From: an uncultured Marinomonas sp.
Lineage (GTDB): Bacteria > Pseudomonadota > Gammaproteobacteria > Pseudomonadales > Marinomonadaceae
NCBI GenBank assembly: GCA_947493575.1
Contig: CANLRQ010000004.1
Coordinates: 62,001 to 126,000, forward strand
Direction of reading: 5' to 3'
Length of the DNA: 64,000 nucleotides
The notes below the pieces were generated by a model. That model saw only the letters and a program-made list of their open reading frames with translations. It had not been told where the DNA came from and made no database searches. The translations under genes and the position numbers were made by a program. Shown in pieces: positions 20,283 to 29,053 of this stretch; position 1 is the first letter of the stretch; the number at the start of each line of letters is the position of its first letter.

Positions 20283-21051
20283 AAAGCTTTTGTAAATCTG
20301 GATCTTTTTGCAATACAAATTCCGCGCGCCTGTTTATGGCTCTATTTTCTTGAGTATCATTTCTAACAAGAGGGATACTGTCAGCATAACCTGTTGCTGT
20401 CATTCTCTCTGGTCTAAAACCAGCTTCTAAAAAGTAGCGTAGGGCAGTGGTCGCTCGTATAGCAGATAATTCCCAGTTACTAGGGTATCTGACAGTATTG
20501 ATTGGGATGTTATCAGTGTGTCCTTGAATACTAATGGAATATTCGGGATAGCGATTGAATATATCAATAAGCTTATCAAAAATAAACTCTGCCTCATAAG
20601 ATAGCTGAGCTTCACCTGACTCAAATAAAGTTTGTCCATCAACCCTGATAGTGATTTTCTCACCATCTTCAAATACAGAAACAGCATTTGATAAATTTGA
20701 GGAAATCATTTTGTTAGCAATATCGTTAGCTATTTCATTTACTTGCTCTCTTTCTTCCGTATCAATAGGCTCTTCAGAAAAAGTAAGATCTTGATTATCG
20801 GCTAGCTGAGGAGGTTCTGGAGCAATGGTTTGAGTACCTCCTCCAGAATAGAATCGAGGCGATTGGTTTATATTTGCACCATTGCTTGAGAGCGCGATTT
20901 GAATGGAGGAGAGTGCTGATTCCAGTGTGGTTTCTGTCATTTTAGACAGGCTATACATTAAGATGAAGAATACTAATAGCAATGACATTAAATCAGCAAA
21001 AGTGAAAATCCAAGTTGGGACTTCGTCCTCTTCAAATAATGGGTCGCTCAT
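20272..21051 (-). CDS. motB: flagellar motor stator protein MotB/PomB
   Basis: The 259-residue protein has a single N-terminal membrane segment within VPTWIFTFADLMSLLLVFFILMYS minus its ends (about 11-33). The aspartate in FADLM is the ion-carrying residue. The C-terminal OmpA-like peptidoglycan-binding domain (about 130-255) contains SIQGHTDNIPI and NWELSAIRATTALRYFLEAG. It anchors the stator to the cell wall. The coupling ion (H+ or Na+) cannot be decided from the sequence, though marine relatives often use Na+ (PomB). Its ATG overlaps the motA stop as TAATG. Confidence 0.92.
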   Translation of the reverse strand: MSDPLFEEDEVPTWIFTFADLMSLLLVFFILMYSLSKMTETTLESALSSIQIALSSNGANINQSPRFYSGGGTQTIAPEPPQLADNQDLTFSEEPIDTEEREQVNEIANDIANKMISSNLSNAVSVFEDGEKITIRVDGQTLFESGEAQLSYEAEFIFDKLIDIFNRYPEYSISIQGHTDNIPINTVRYPSNWELSAIRATTALRYFLEAGFRPERMTATGYADSIPLVRNDTQENRAINRRAEFVLQKDPDLQKLYEN

Positions 21052-21824
21052 TATTCTTCCGCTCCAACTCCAGCCGGTTTACGTTGATGGGCAGGAACAT
21101 ATGAGGAAAGTCTTTCATAAACGGCTAAGTAATTATTGCTGCCAAGTAAGCTTACGGTACCATCTCGAATAATTTCAAGCGTTTGTATTTCTAGAATAGT
21201 ACGAGCTTTTAATTTTCCTGCAATAGGTTGAAAGAATATTGTGGCTAGAAAGGACCCATAGAAGGTTGTTAAAAGAGCCACTGCCATTGATGGGCCAATT
21301 GTATCTGGGTTATCAAGCTGTGAAAGCATTTGAATAAGACCAATCAAAGTCCCCAACATACCAAAAGCAGGTGCATAGGTGCTCATTTTTTTAAAGACAT
21401 CTTGCACAACATAATGTCTCATTTTTAATGAGTCAATGTCTGCTTGTAATGTGTTTCTAATATAGGTTTCATCAGAAGCATCAGATGCCATTGTTAAAGC
21501 TCGCTGTAAGAAAGGCGAATCTGCTTCTACTCGGCTTAAAGCAATTAAACCTTCACGGCGAGCTACTTTTGTAAGCTGAAGCATAGTTGCAATCATAGCT
21601 TGTGGGTTTTGTTTATCTTGAGTAAAAATGATAATTGATGCTCTCAGAGCGGACATGGTGTCTTTGAATTGGAATGTTACCAAGGTTGCGGCAATGGTTC
21701 CGCCGATAACAATCATCATTCCAGGAATGTTAACAAAGATAGACATATCGCTACTGCCTAGAAAAATAGCGGAAACGATAAGGAAAAGGCCAGTGATAAT
21801 GCCAACAAATGATGCGAAATCCAT
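21051..21824 (-). CDS. motA: flagellar motor stator protein MotA/PomA
   Basis: The 257-residue membrane protein has four hydrophobic segments: two near the N-terminus (about 4-25 and 30-50) and two after the cytoplasmic loop (about 150-172 and 182-205). PAFGMLGTLIGLIQML and GPSMAVALLTTFYGSFLA carry the conserved prolines and the ion pathway residues of MotA/PomA. With MotB it makes the stator that drives flagellar rotation. No other flagellar genes are in the window. Confidence 0.93.
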   Translation of the reverse strand: MDFASFVGIITGLFLIVSAIFLGSSDMSIFVNIPGMMIVIGGTIAATLVTFQFKDTMSALRASIIIFTQDKQNPQAMIATMLQLTKVARREGLIALSRVEADSPFLQRALTMASDASDETYIRNTLQADIDSLKMRHYVVQDVFKKMSTYAPAFGMLGTLIGLIQMLSQLDNPDTIGPSMAVALLTTFYGSFLATIFFQPIAGKLKARTILEIQTLEIIRDGTVSLLGSNNYLAVYERLSSYVPAHQRKPAGVGAEE

Positions 21825-21962
21825 TAGTTAATTCACCTAAAAATAGTATGTAGTGCAGTTTAAATTTTCTTACTTATAGATAATATAACACCTTATAAAG
21901 ATATTTTAATGGATTAATGTAAAAAAAACTTACAAAACTTTTAGTCATTTACTGATGTATAA

Positions 21963-21998
21963 CCCCTAGGAAAGTACTCAACGTTAGTCTCCTAGGGG
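21963..21998 (-). terminator. hairpin downstream of the RND operon
   Basis: CCCCTAGGA (21963-21971) pairs perfectly with TCCTAGGGG (21990-21998). It lies just past the stop codon of the RND permease gene (22016, minus strand), but no clear T-run follows, so it is a weak candidate terminator. Confidence 0.45.
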
Positions 21999-22015
21999 CA
22001 TATCAGATTATAAGA

Positions 22016-25000
22016 TTAGGCTGGCGTATTTTCTCTTACAGTACCCTCTAAGTCTGATGTGTTCTCAGGTTCTTCTATAAGATCAACAGCACTTGCTAGT
22101 TGTGATTTCTTTTCAGCTCTTCTATAGCCAAGCACAAGTAGACAAGGTGTAAGGATAAGCGTTAAAGGCGTTGCAAATGCTAAACCACCAGCAATGGCTG
22201 TTGATAGCTGAGTCCACCATTGTGCAGATGGAGCACCAACACTAATTGCCTGATTCATTAGGTCTATATTAAGTTGGAAAACCATTGGAACCAAACCTAA
22301 TATTGTTGTAACCGTGGTAAGTATTACAGGGCGTAGCCTTTGGGCTCCTGTTCGAATCGCAGACTCTCTAACGGACATTCCCATTTTTCTGAGAGTATTA
22401 AAGGTGTCAATTAAAACAATATTGTTATTGACCACCACGCCCGCAAGAGCGATGACGCCAACACCACTCATAACAATGCCAAACGGTTCGCCTTTTACTA
22501 ATAGGCCTACAAATACACCCATAGTAGAGAATATAACCGCACTTAAAATAAGTAGGCATTGGAAAAAGTTATTAAACTGAGTCACAAGAATCATTGCCAT
22601 GATAAAGAAGGCCACACCAAATGCTTTCATCAAGAACATCATGGATTTTTGTTGGTCTTCTGTATTACCTCTAAATTGATATTCAACGCTGCTAGGCATG
22701 CCTTGAGCTTCAATTTCAAGTGTTATAGCTTTGATCACTTCATCAATAACAAGACCGTCTTTGACATCTGCATTAATGCTAATGGTTTTTTTGCCTTCAA
22801 CACGATTAATTACGCCTTGTTTCTGTGCTGCTGTACGAGTAATAAAATTACTGATAGGAACAGGGCCGTTTTTAGTCGGAATGGTAAGTGTATCGAGCTG
22901 ATCCATTGAGCGTTTATTGATTGGGTAGCGCAACACAATGTCTATTTGATCGTCTGCACCTTCAGGTAAAAAGTCACTAAGCACTATGCCATTAGTGACC
23001 AGTTTAATCATGTTTCCTAGTGTAGTGATGTCAACATCATAACGGCTTGCTTGAACACGATCTATATCAATTTGCCACTCGATACCAGGTAACGAACGGT
23101 CATCGTTGACGGAAACGATTTCATCGTGCTGTAACAGCTGTTTAGTCAGGCTATCCGCTGTAGCATTAAGCGCACTGCTAAAGTCAGAGCTTAACTGAAG
23201 CTGAATATCTGCGCCAGATTGTGGTCCACCTTGTTGTACTTCTGATTCAACGATAATACCCGGAATGCTTTCTGCCTGTTGACGTATTTCCGATAAAATA
23301 TCTTGAGCAGAGCGTCGAGTATACCACTCGGAAAATTCCATAGTGATATTACCAATACTGTCAGGTGTTCCATTGTTACCTGGAGAGTTATAGGTCGTTG
23401 TAATAACGGTATCTAACTCACTTTTTGTAATCACTAATGCTTCAACTTGACGTACTAACTTATCTTTTTCATCAAGAGATAAATCACCACGTGCGCGCAC
23501 ATCTAACATAGCCACTTCAGGTTCAATATTGGGGAAGAATTCAACGCCTTTACCAAAAGAACCGTATATAGCAAAGGTGCTAATTAATAAGGTGATGGCA
23601 AAGACCAATACAAACCAAGGGTATTCCACTAGTGCTGTTAAAACACGAGTATATAGGCCAGTAAACCCTTTTAATTGTTTCAAATCGCCTGTTTCTGTCA
23701 ATTGCAGGGTTTGCATCTTGGCCGGCGTATAAGCACCTTTTTTACCAATAAGTGAGCCTATTGTCGGTAAAACAATCAGCGCCATTACAAGAGAAGAGGC
23801 CAGCGTTGCAATGATAGTGATAGGCATATAACGCATGAACTCACCAACAATATCAGGCCAGAAAAGTAATGGCATAAATACGGCGAGTGTGGTCGCAGTG
23901 GATGCGGTAATAGGCCATGCCATACGTTTTGCGGCTTCGGCATAGGCTTGGCGTTTGGAAGCACCTTCTGCAAGCTTCCTATCAGCATATTCTGTGACAA
24001 CAATAGCGCCATCAACTAACATACCAACACTCAAAATGAGTGAAAATAAGACAACCATGTTAAGGGTAAAGCCTTGAGCATCTAGAATTAGGATGCCGGC
24101 AAGGAATGCACCGGGAATGGCAAGACCAACCAAAATGGAACTGCGGATACCTAAGGCAGCCACGATAACAATCATAACCAATAGGGTAGAGGTGACAACA
24201 TTATTAAATAGATCGTTAAGAGAAGTTTCGATTTGGATCGATTCATCTTGTGACAGGCTGTATTGAACGCCATCTGGCCAAGATTCACTTTCTTTTTTAA
24301 CGACTTTTTTCACTTCGGCAATAGTTTCAATGATGTTCGCGCCAACACGCTTTGATACACCCATTGTAATACTATTAACACCACCTACTCTTGCGTAGCT
24401 TGTTGCTTCTTTAAAAGTAAGTTGTCCTGAAGCGATGTCTTTCATAAGCACAACTTCATCATCAACTACTTTTATTGGCAGGTTTAATATGTCTTCCTCA
24501 GTTTTTAATAATCCAGGGACTTTTAAAGGAAAGCGACCAGAGCCTGTGTCCATAGTACCTGCGGCTACAAGTCTATTGTTCTGTGAAACAAGTCCTACTA
24601 CTTCACCAAGTGATAGATTGTATGTTTCAAGTTGGGCAGGGCTGATAATGATCTCAGCTTGCTGGTCTCTGTCACCATTAATAGAGGCTTCCAAAACACC
24701 ATTCACAGCCTCAATTGAATCTTGTAAAGACTCAGCAATTTTACTGAGTACGGCAAAATCAACATTACCAGATAAATTGACACGTAAAACAGGGAAGGTT
24801 GATAAATTTACTTCCGTTACGGTAGGTTCTTCGGCGTCATCCGGTAGATCGCTTTTGGCGCGATCGACTTTATCTTGCGCATCAATAATAGCCTGATCAA
24901 TATCGGTTCCAGATTCAAACTCAAGTACGACGGATGCATGTCCTTCAGAAGCAACCGAGCTAATCTCTTTTAGCCCCTCTAAGCCTTTGAGCTCTTTTTC

Positions 25001-25204
25001 TAACGGATGAACCAATAAACTGTCGGCATCTTCTGGAGAAATACCTTCTAATGCTACGGAAACGTATGCAACAGGAATGGTAATATCAGGATTGTTTTCT
25101 TTGGCAATTTCTACGTAAGACACAATGCCTGCAATCAGTATTAATGCAAAAAACATCAATACGGTGCGCGAGCGTGATAAAGCCGCTTCAATTAAACTTT
25201 GCAC
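22016..25204 (-). CDS. RND efflux transporter permease (AcrB/HAE-1 superfamily)
   Basis: The 1062-residue protein has the RND plan of two repeats, each with one N-terminal membrane helix, a large periplasmic porter domain and a bundle of helices; twelve helices are expected. Visible features are the first helix at about 13-30, the LSVGMLVDGAIVVTEY segment carrying the proton-relay aspartate in helix 4, and GVVVNNNIVLIDTFN in the second half. It should pump drugs or other amphiphiles using the proton gradient, with the adaptor encoded just upstream. The outer-membrane partner is not in the window. The substrate cannot be predicted. The short first-helix sequence and ENNPDITIP resemble the VmeI/MdtB-like subgroup of marine genomes. 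Confidence 0.9.
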   Translation of the reverse strand: MQSLIEAALSRSRTVLMFFALILIAGIVSYVEIAKENNPDITIPVAYVSVALEGISPEDADSLLVHPLEKELKGLEGLKEISSVASEGHASVVLEFESGTDIDQAIIDAQDKVDRAKSDLPDDAEEPTVTEVNLSTFPVLRVNLSGNVDFAVLSKIAESLQDSIEAVNGVLEASINGDRDQQAEIIISPAQLETYNLSLGEVVGLVSQNNRLVAAGTMDTGSGRFPLKVPGLLKTEEDILNLPIKVVDDEVVLMKDIASGQLTFKEATSYARVGGVNSITMGVSKRVGANIIETIAEVKKVVKKESESWPDGVQYSLSQDESIQIETSLNDLFNNVVTSTLLVMIVIVAALGIRSSILVGLAIPGAFLAGILILDAQGFTLNMVVLFSLILSVGMLVDGAIVVTEYADRKLAEGASKRQAYAEAAKRMAWPITASTATTLAVFMPLLFWPDIVGEFMRYMPITIIATLASSLVMALIVLPTIGSLIGKKGAYTPAKMQTLQLTETGDLKQLKGFTGLYTRVLTALVEYPWFVLVFAITLLISTFAIYGSFGKGVEFFPNIEPEVAMLDVRARGDLSLDEKDKLVRQVEALVITKSELDTVITTTYNSPGNNGTPDSIGNITMEFSEWYTRRSAQDILSEIRQQAESIPGIIVESEVQQGGPQSGADIQLQLSSDFSSALNATADSLTKQLLQHDEIVSVNDDRSLPGIEWQIDIDRVQASRYDVDITTLGNMIKLVTNGIVLSDFLPEGADDQIDIVLRYPINKRSMDQLDTLTIPTKNGPVPISNFITRTAAQKQGVINRVEGKKTISINADVKDGLVIDEVIKAITLEIEAQGMPSSVEYQFRGNTEDQQKSMMFLMKAFGVAFFIMAMILVTQFNNFFQCLLILSAVIFSTMGVFVGLLVKGEPFGIVMSGVGVIALAGVVVNNNIVLIDTFNTLRKMGMSVRESAIRTGAQRLRPVILTTVTTILGLVPMVFQLNIDLMNQAISVGAPSAQWWTQLSTAIAGGLAFATPLTLILTPCLLVLGYRRAEKKSQLASAVDLIEEPENTSDLEGTVRENTPA

Positions 25205-25218
25205 AGACTGATACTCCT

Positions 25219-26319
25219 TTAATTAACAAATGTGGCTTCGACAATGTCACCAGCTTCTGTAAAACCTTGACCAACAGTAATAATGTTGATGTTTTTAGGT
25301 AAACCAGTAACCCAGACATTTTCACGGGTAGACTTGATAATAGTTACGGGAGAAATAACCACTTTGTTTTCAATATCGATTGTCTTTACTGCAGTATGGC
25401 CATTGTCATCAAGTGTGAGTAACGCAGGCGAAAAACCATGTGCCATTTGCTCAGGTAAAGATAACATCACTTCAGTGGTCAAGCCTGCTGCTATTTTGTT
25501 ATTGCTGTTTGGAACTTCAATTTCGACATTGATGGATCTTGTGCCTGCATCCGCAACTGAATTAATGTAATTAATTTTCCCTGTAATGATTTCCTCATTA
25601 ATGGCTATTTCTGCTGTAACATCTAAGTTGATTTTACCCGCTTCCTTTTGTGGCACATTGGTGCTAATGATAAGAGGATCAACAGCAACCAATTCACCAA
25701 CAGGCGCTCCTGTTTGCAGTAATTGTGTTTCTGATACATCTAAAGTATTCAGAATGCCAGAGAAGGGTGCTATAAGGCTGGAATTTTCTAATTGAATTTG
25801 TAGTCTTTTTAAATTTGCTTCTGCTTGAGCAACGTCTGTTTTGGCTGCGGCTAAGGCAACGGCAGAGGTTAACTTTTGGCTTACTAATCGTTTTGCACCT
25901 TTTAGCTCTAATGTTTTCTGCGCTAAAAATGTTTTCGCTTGATTAATATCCGATTGTAAAGCACGGGTATCAATATCTAAAATCACACGACCTTTTTCTA
26001 CAAAATCGCCTTTTTCAAAATGTATTTTACTGATCTTGCCTGAATTGCCAGAAAGTAACATTAATGTATCACTAGCGTGAGTTGTTCCACTTAGTGAAAG
26101 GTTTGCAGCAATGCTTGAAGCGACTAAGGTTTTGGCCTGAACTTTTTTAATGCTTTTTGTTTCACTGGCAATGGCATTTACGTCTGTTTCGGATGATTTA
26201 GACTCTGGGGTATCTGCTTGCGCAACAGTAATACCTTTTCCTCCTGAAACCATCCACAAAACAGTGGCGCTTGTGATAACGACTGCAGTAATTGGTCCGA
26301 TTTTACTCTTCAACCCCAT
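25219..26319 (-). CDS. RND efflux periplasmic adaptor subunit (MFP)
   Basis: The 366-residue protein has an N-terminal membrane anchor (about 9-25), a Ser/Lys-rich linker, then a lipoyl-like domain split by an alpha-helical hairpin (about 128-175, with QAKTFLAQKTLELKGAKRLV). LIAPFSGIL (about 181) is the classic MFP motif of the returning lipoyl half, followed by beta-barrel domains. It bridges the RND pump to an outer-membrane channel. It lies 14 bp upstream of the permease gene in the same operon. Confidence 0.9.
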   Translation of the reverse strand: MGLKSKIGPITAVVITSATVLWMVSGGKGITVAQADTPESKSSETDVNAIASETKSIKKVQAKTLVASSIAANLSLSGTTHASDTLMLLSGNSGKISKIHFEKGDFVEKGRVILDIDTRALQSDINQAKTFLAQKTLELKGAKRLVSQKLTSAVALAAAKTDVAQAEANLKRLQIQLENSSLIAPFSGILNTLDVSETQLLQTGAPVGELVAVDPLIISTNVPQKEAGKINLDVTAEIAINEEIITGKINYINSVADAGTRSINVEIEVPNSNNKIAAGLTTEVMLSLPEQMAHGFSPALLTLDDNGHTAVKTIDIENKVVISPVTIIKSTRENVWVTGLPKNINIITVGQGFTEAGDIVEATFVN

Positions 26320-26550
26320 GTGCTACTCCATAATATTAAAAATACAAATAATTACCTTCGAATAGTTTACTTCTTTACATTTAAAAACGGTATAGAGAAA
26401 CGATAAAAGGTTGTTAGAGAGGATAAATAGTTATGTAGCTACTGAAACGCTTGAATTTTTTACCCTCTCTACTCGTTATTGTCTAAACCTTCTAGCGTAT
26501 AGATGCTATATTATGCGCCTTTAAATTTACCCACTTTATTTAGGTCAATT

Positions 26551-28449
26551 ATGAGCTTGCTATCACTTGAACAAGTCTCTGTGGCATTTGGTCACAATCC
26601 ATTGCTTTCGAAAGTCAGCTTTTCAGCCAATGCTGGAGAAAGAATTGCCATCATTGGGCGTAATGGCGCAGGCAAATCAACTCTACTAAAAACGATTTCT
26701 GGTGACCTTATTCCTGATGAAGGTGTGATCAGGATAGAGGGTGGAATGAAGGTCGCTCAGTTGCCACAAGAGCTGCCAAATGCCAATGATAAACTTGTAC
26801 GTGATGTGGTGAGTGAAGGGTCGCCTCAAGCTCATGCATTATTAAGTCGTTACTATTTGCTGCTAAATGATTACGAAAATGATCATAGTAATGAACTAAG
26901 TGATATTCAGCATACATTGGATCAAATTCAAGGTTGGGATCTTGAGCAAAGAGTGCTTAAAATGATTCAGCGCCTTGACTTACCTGCAGACAAAAAAATG
27001 TCGGAGTTATCAGGTGGCTGGAGACGTCGTGTTATTTTAGCTCAGGCACTATTATCAGAACCGGATATTCTATTGTTGGACGAGCCGACCAACCACCTTG
27101 ATGTGCCAACAATTGAGTGGATGGAAAAACAGCTACAACAATATCGTGGTCTCATCTTATTTATTACCCATGATAGACGCTTCCTTGAACAGCTTGCGAA
27201 TCGTATTATTGAGTTAGATCGTGGTAATTTGTTGTCTTTTACAGGCAATATTCATGCATTCCTTGAATTTAAAGAAAAGTTGCTTGAAGAAGAAGAAAAA
27301 GCCAATGCCTTATTTGATAAGCGCTTAGCTGAAGAAGAGGTGTGGATTCGTCAAGGAATCAAAGCCCGTAGAACACGCAATGAAGGTCGAGTAAGGGCTT
27401 TAAAAGCATTGAGAGAAAAGCGCTCTGAACGCATTTCCATTCAAGGAAAGGCTAAGATGGCGATTGAAACGAAAGAAAAATCTGGCAAGTTAGTCGCTGA
27501 ATTTACCCAAGTAGCCCACAGATTTGAAGACAAAGTGATTTTACAGCCAATGGATTTAGTGGTGTCACGAGGTGATCGCATTGGTTTAGTTGGCCCAAAT
27601 GGTTGTGGTAAGAGTACTTTTTTAAAAATCCTATTAGGTCAACTGTCTGCTGATTCAGGCACCGTTCGTCAGGGAACCAAACTCAATATTGCCTATTTTG
27701 ACCAATTAAGAGAACAACTGGACCCAGAGCAAACCGTTGCTGAGAACGTTGGTGAAGGCAAAGACGTGATTGAAATTAACGGTCAGAATAAGCACATTAT
27801 TGGCTATCTAGGAGAATTCTTATTTCCGCCTGAGCGCGCCAGAACACCTATCAAGGCCCTATCAGGAGGTGAACGTAACCGAGTTTTGTTAGCAAAACTC
27901 TTTACAAAACCTGCCAACTTATTGGTAATGGACGAACCAACCAATGACTTGGATGTTGAAACCTTAGAGCTTTTAGAAGAACTCTTGATGAATTATGACG
28001 GTACCTTGCTATTAGTGAGCCATGACCGTGCTTTCCTAGACAATGTGGTGACCAGTGTTATTGCATTCGAAGGGGCTGGCCGAGTACAAGAATATGTGGG
28101 TGGCTACAATGACTGGTTGCGCCAAGGTGGTAAATTTGCCGTTGAAAGTATGACTCCAGAGTCAGAAAAAAAATCGGAAAAGAAAGAAGTAAAAAAAGAG
28201 ATTAAGCCTACAAAAGCAAAAAGTAAGCTGAGTTATAAATTGCAACGTGAACTTGATACTATGCCGGAAACAATCGCTAAATTAGAGGCTGACGTTGAGC
28301 GAGTGCAAAATATAGTTTCAGATGATGCGTTTTATTCACAGTCTCAAGACCTAGTTCAGCAATCTTTATCTGAAATGGCTGAAGTAGAAGCGGCTTTAGA
28401 GGCTATGATGGAGCGTTGGTTAGAATTAGAAGAAATGCAAAACGGATAA
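26551..28449 (+). CDS. uup: ABC-F ATPase Uup
   Basis: The start used is ATG 26551 (MSLLSLEQVSVAFG). The 632 residues contain two ABC cassettes: Walker A GRNGAGKST and GPNGCGKST, signatures LSGGWRRR and LSGGERNR, Walker B segments ILLLDEPTNHLD and LLVMDEPTNDLD. The C-terminal Uup domain is a coiled coil (about 555-630). Uup is a ribosome-associated ABC-F protein without membrane segments that also affects precise excision of transposons and replication-fork processing in E. coli. It heads a run of plus-strand genes with DUF2760 and two Hsp70 proteins at very short spacing. Confidence 0.93.
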   Translation: MSLLSLEQVSVAFGHNPLLSKVSFSANAGERIAIIGRNGAGKSTLLKTISGDLIPDEGVIRIEGGMKVAQLPQELPNANDKLVRDVVSEGSPQAHALLSRYYLLLNDYENDHSNELSDIQHTLDQIQGWDLEQRVLKMIQRLDLPADKKMSELSGGWRRRVILAQALLSEPDILLLDEPTNHLDVPTIEWMEKQLQQYRGLILFITHDRRFLEQLANRIIELDRGNLLSFTGNIHAFLEFKEKLLEEEEKANALFDKRLAEEEVWIRQGIKARRTRNEGRVRALKALREKRSERISIQGKAKMAIETKEKSGKLVAEFTQVAHRFEDKVILQPMDLVVSRGDRIGLVGPNGCGKSTFLKILLGQLSADSGTVRQGTKLNIAYFDQLREQLDPEQTVAENVGEGKDVIEINGQNKHIIGYLGEFLFPPERARTPIKALSGGERNRVLLAKLFTKPANLLVMDEPTNDLDVETLELLEELLMNYDGTLLLVSHDRAFLDNVVTSVIAFEGAGRVQEYVGGYNDWLRQGGKFAVESMTPESEKKSEKKEVKKEIKPTKAKSKLSYKLQRELDTMPETIAKLEADVERVQNIVSDDAFYSQSQDLVQQSLSEMAEVEAALEAMMERWLELEEMQNG

Positions 28450-28456
28450 TAACATT

Positions 28457-29050
28457 ATGACAAACAAAATTAATCCAATAGGTTTTGTGCCACGTTTTTT
28501 TGGTGCTTTCGGCCAGTTTTTTAAATATTTGGGAAGCGGTGACTACGCCGCTCGATGCAAGCTTATTTCGGAAGGCCAACGCTTTGAGAGTGAAGTGGAG
28601 TCCAAAGTCGTTTATGAAGAAGTTGAAATCATTCGTGAAGTTGAAGTCCAAGCTCCGGCTTTAACATCAGTCAATTCCGATGGTGCTTTACAATTACTGC
28701 AACTGTTTCAACAGGAAGCGCGATTTATTGATTTTATTCAAGAGCCGATAGAAAACTACTCTGACGAAGAAGTGGGAGCGGCATCGAGACAGATCCATAA
28801 AGGCTGCGCAAAAACATTGAAACAGTTTTTTGACATCACTTCAGTCAGCTCTATTGATGAAGGGCAGAAAATTACGGTTGATAGTGATTACAATCCAAAA
28901 GAATATAAATTGGAAGGTCGAGTTGAAGGTAAAGGTCCATTTAATGGTGTCTTGATTCACGCAGGCTGGCAGGTAACGAATATCAAGTTGCCTCAAGTAA
29001 CTAGCACTGACGGCTTATCTGTATTAGCTCCTGCGGAAATTGAGGTATAA
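28457..29050 (+). CDS. DUF2760 domain-containing protein
   Basis: The 197-residue protein has an N-terminal hydrophobic or amphipathic segment (about 8-24, FVPRFFGAFGQFFKYLG), a charged linker and a C-terminal globular domain with LLQLFQQEARFIDFIQEPIENYSDEEVGAA minus its ends, typical of DUF2760. The domain is regularly encoded next to a pair of atypical Hsp70 genes, as here (3 nt before the first), which suggests a partner or regulator of those chaperones. The function is unknown. Confidence 0.75.
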   Translation: MTNKINPIGFVPRFFGAFGQFFKYLGSGDYAARCKLISEGQRFESEVESKVVYEEVEIIREVEVQAPALTSVNSDGALQLLQLFQQEARFIDFIQEPIENYSDEEVGAASRQIHKGCAKTLKQFFDITSVSSIDEGQKITVDSDYNPKEYKLEGRVEGKGPFNGVLIHAGWQVTNIKLPQVTSTDGLSVLAPAEIEV

Positions 29051-29053
29051 AGC

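Noticed and set aside
22559..22909. Plus-strand 116-residue frame inside the RND permease gene
   Set aside because: It is a shadow of the conserved RND coding sequence on the other strand.
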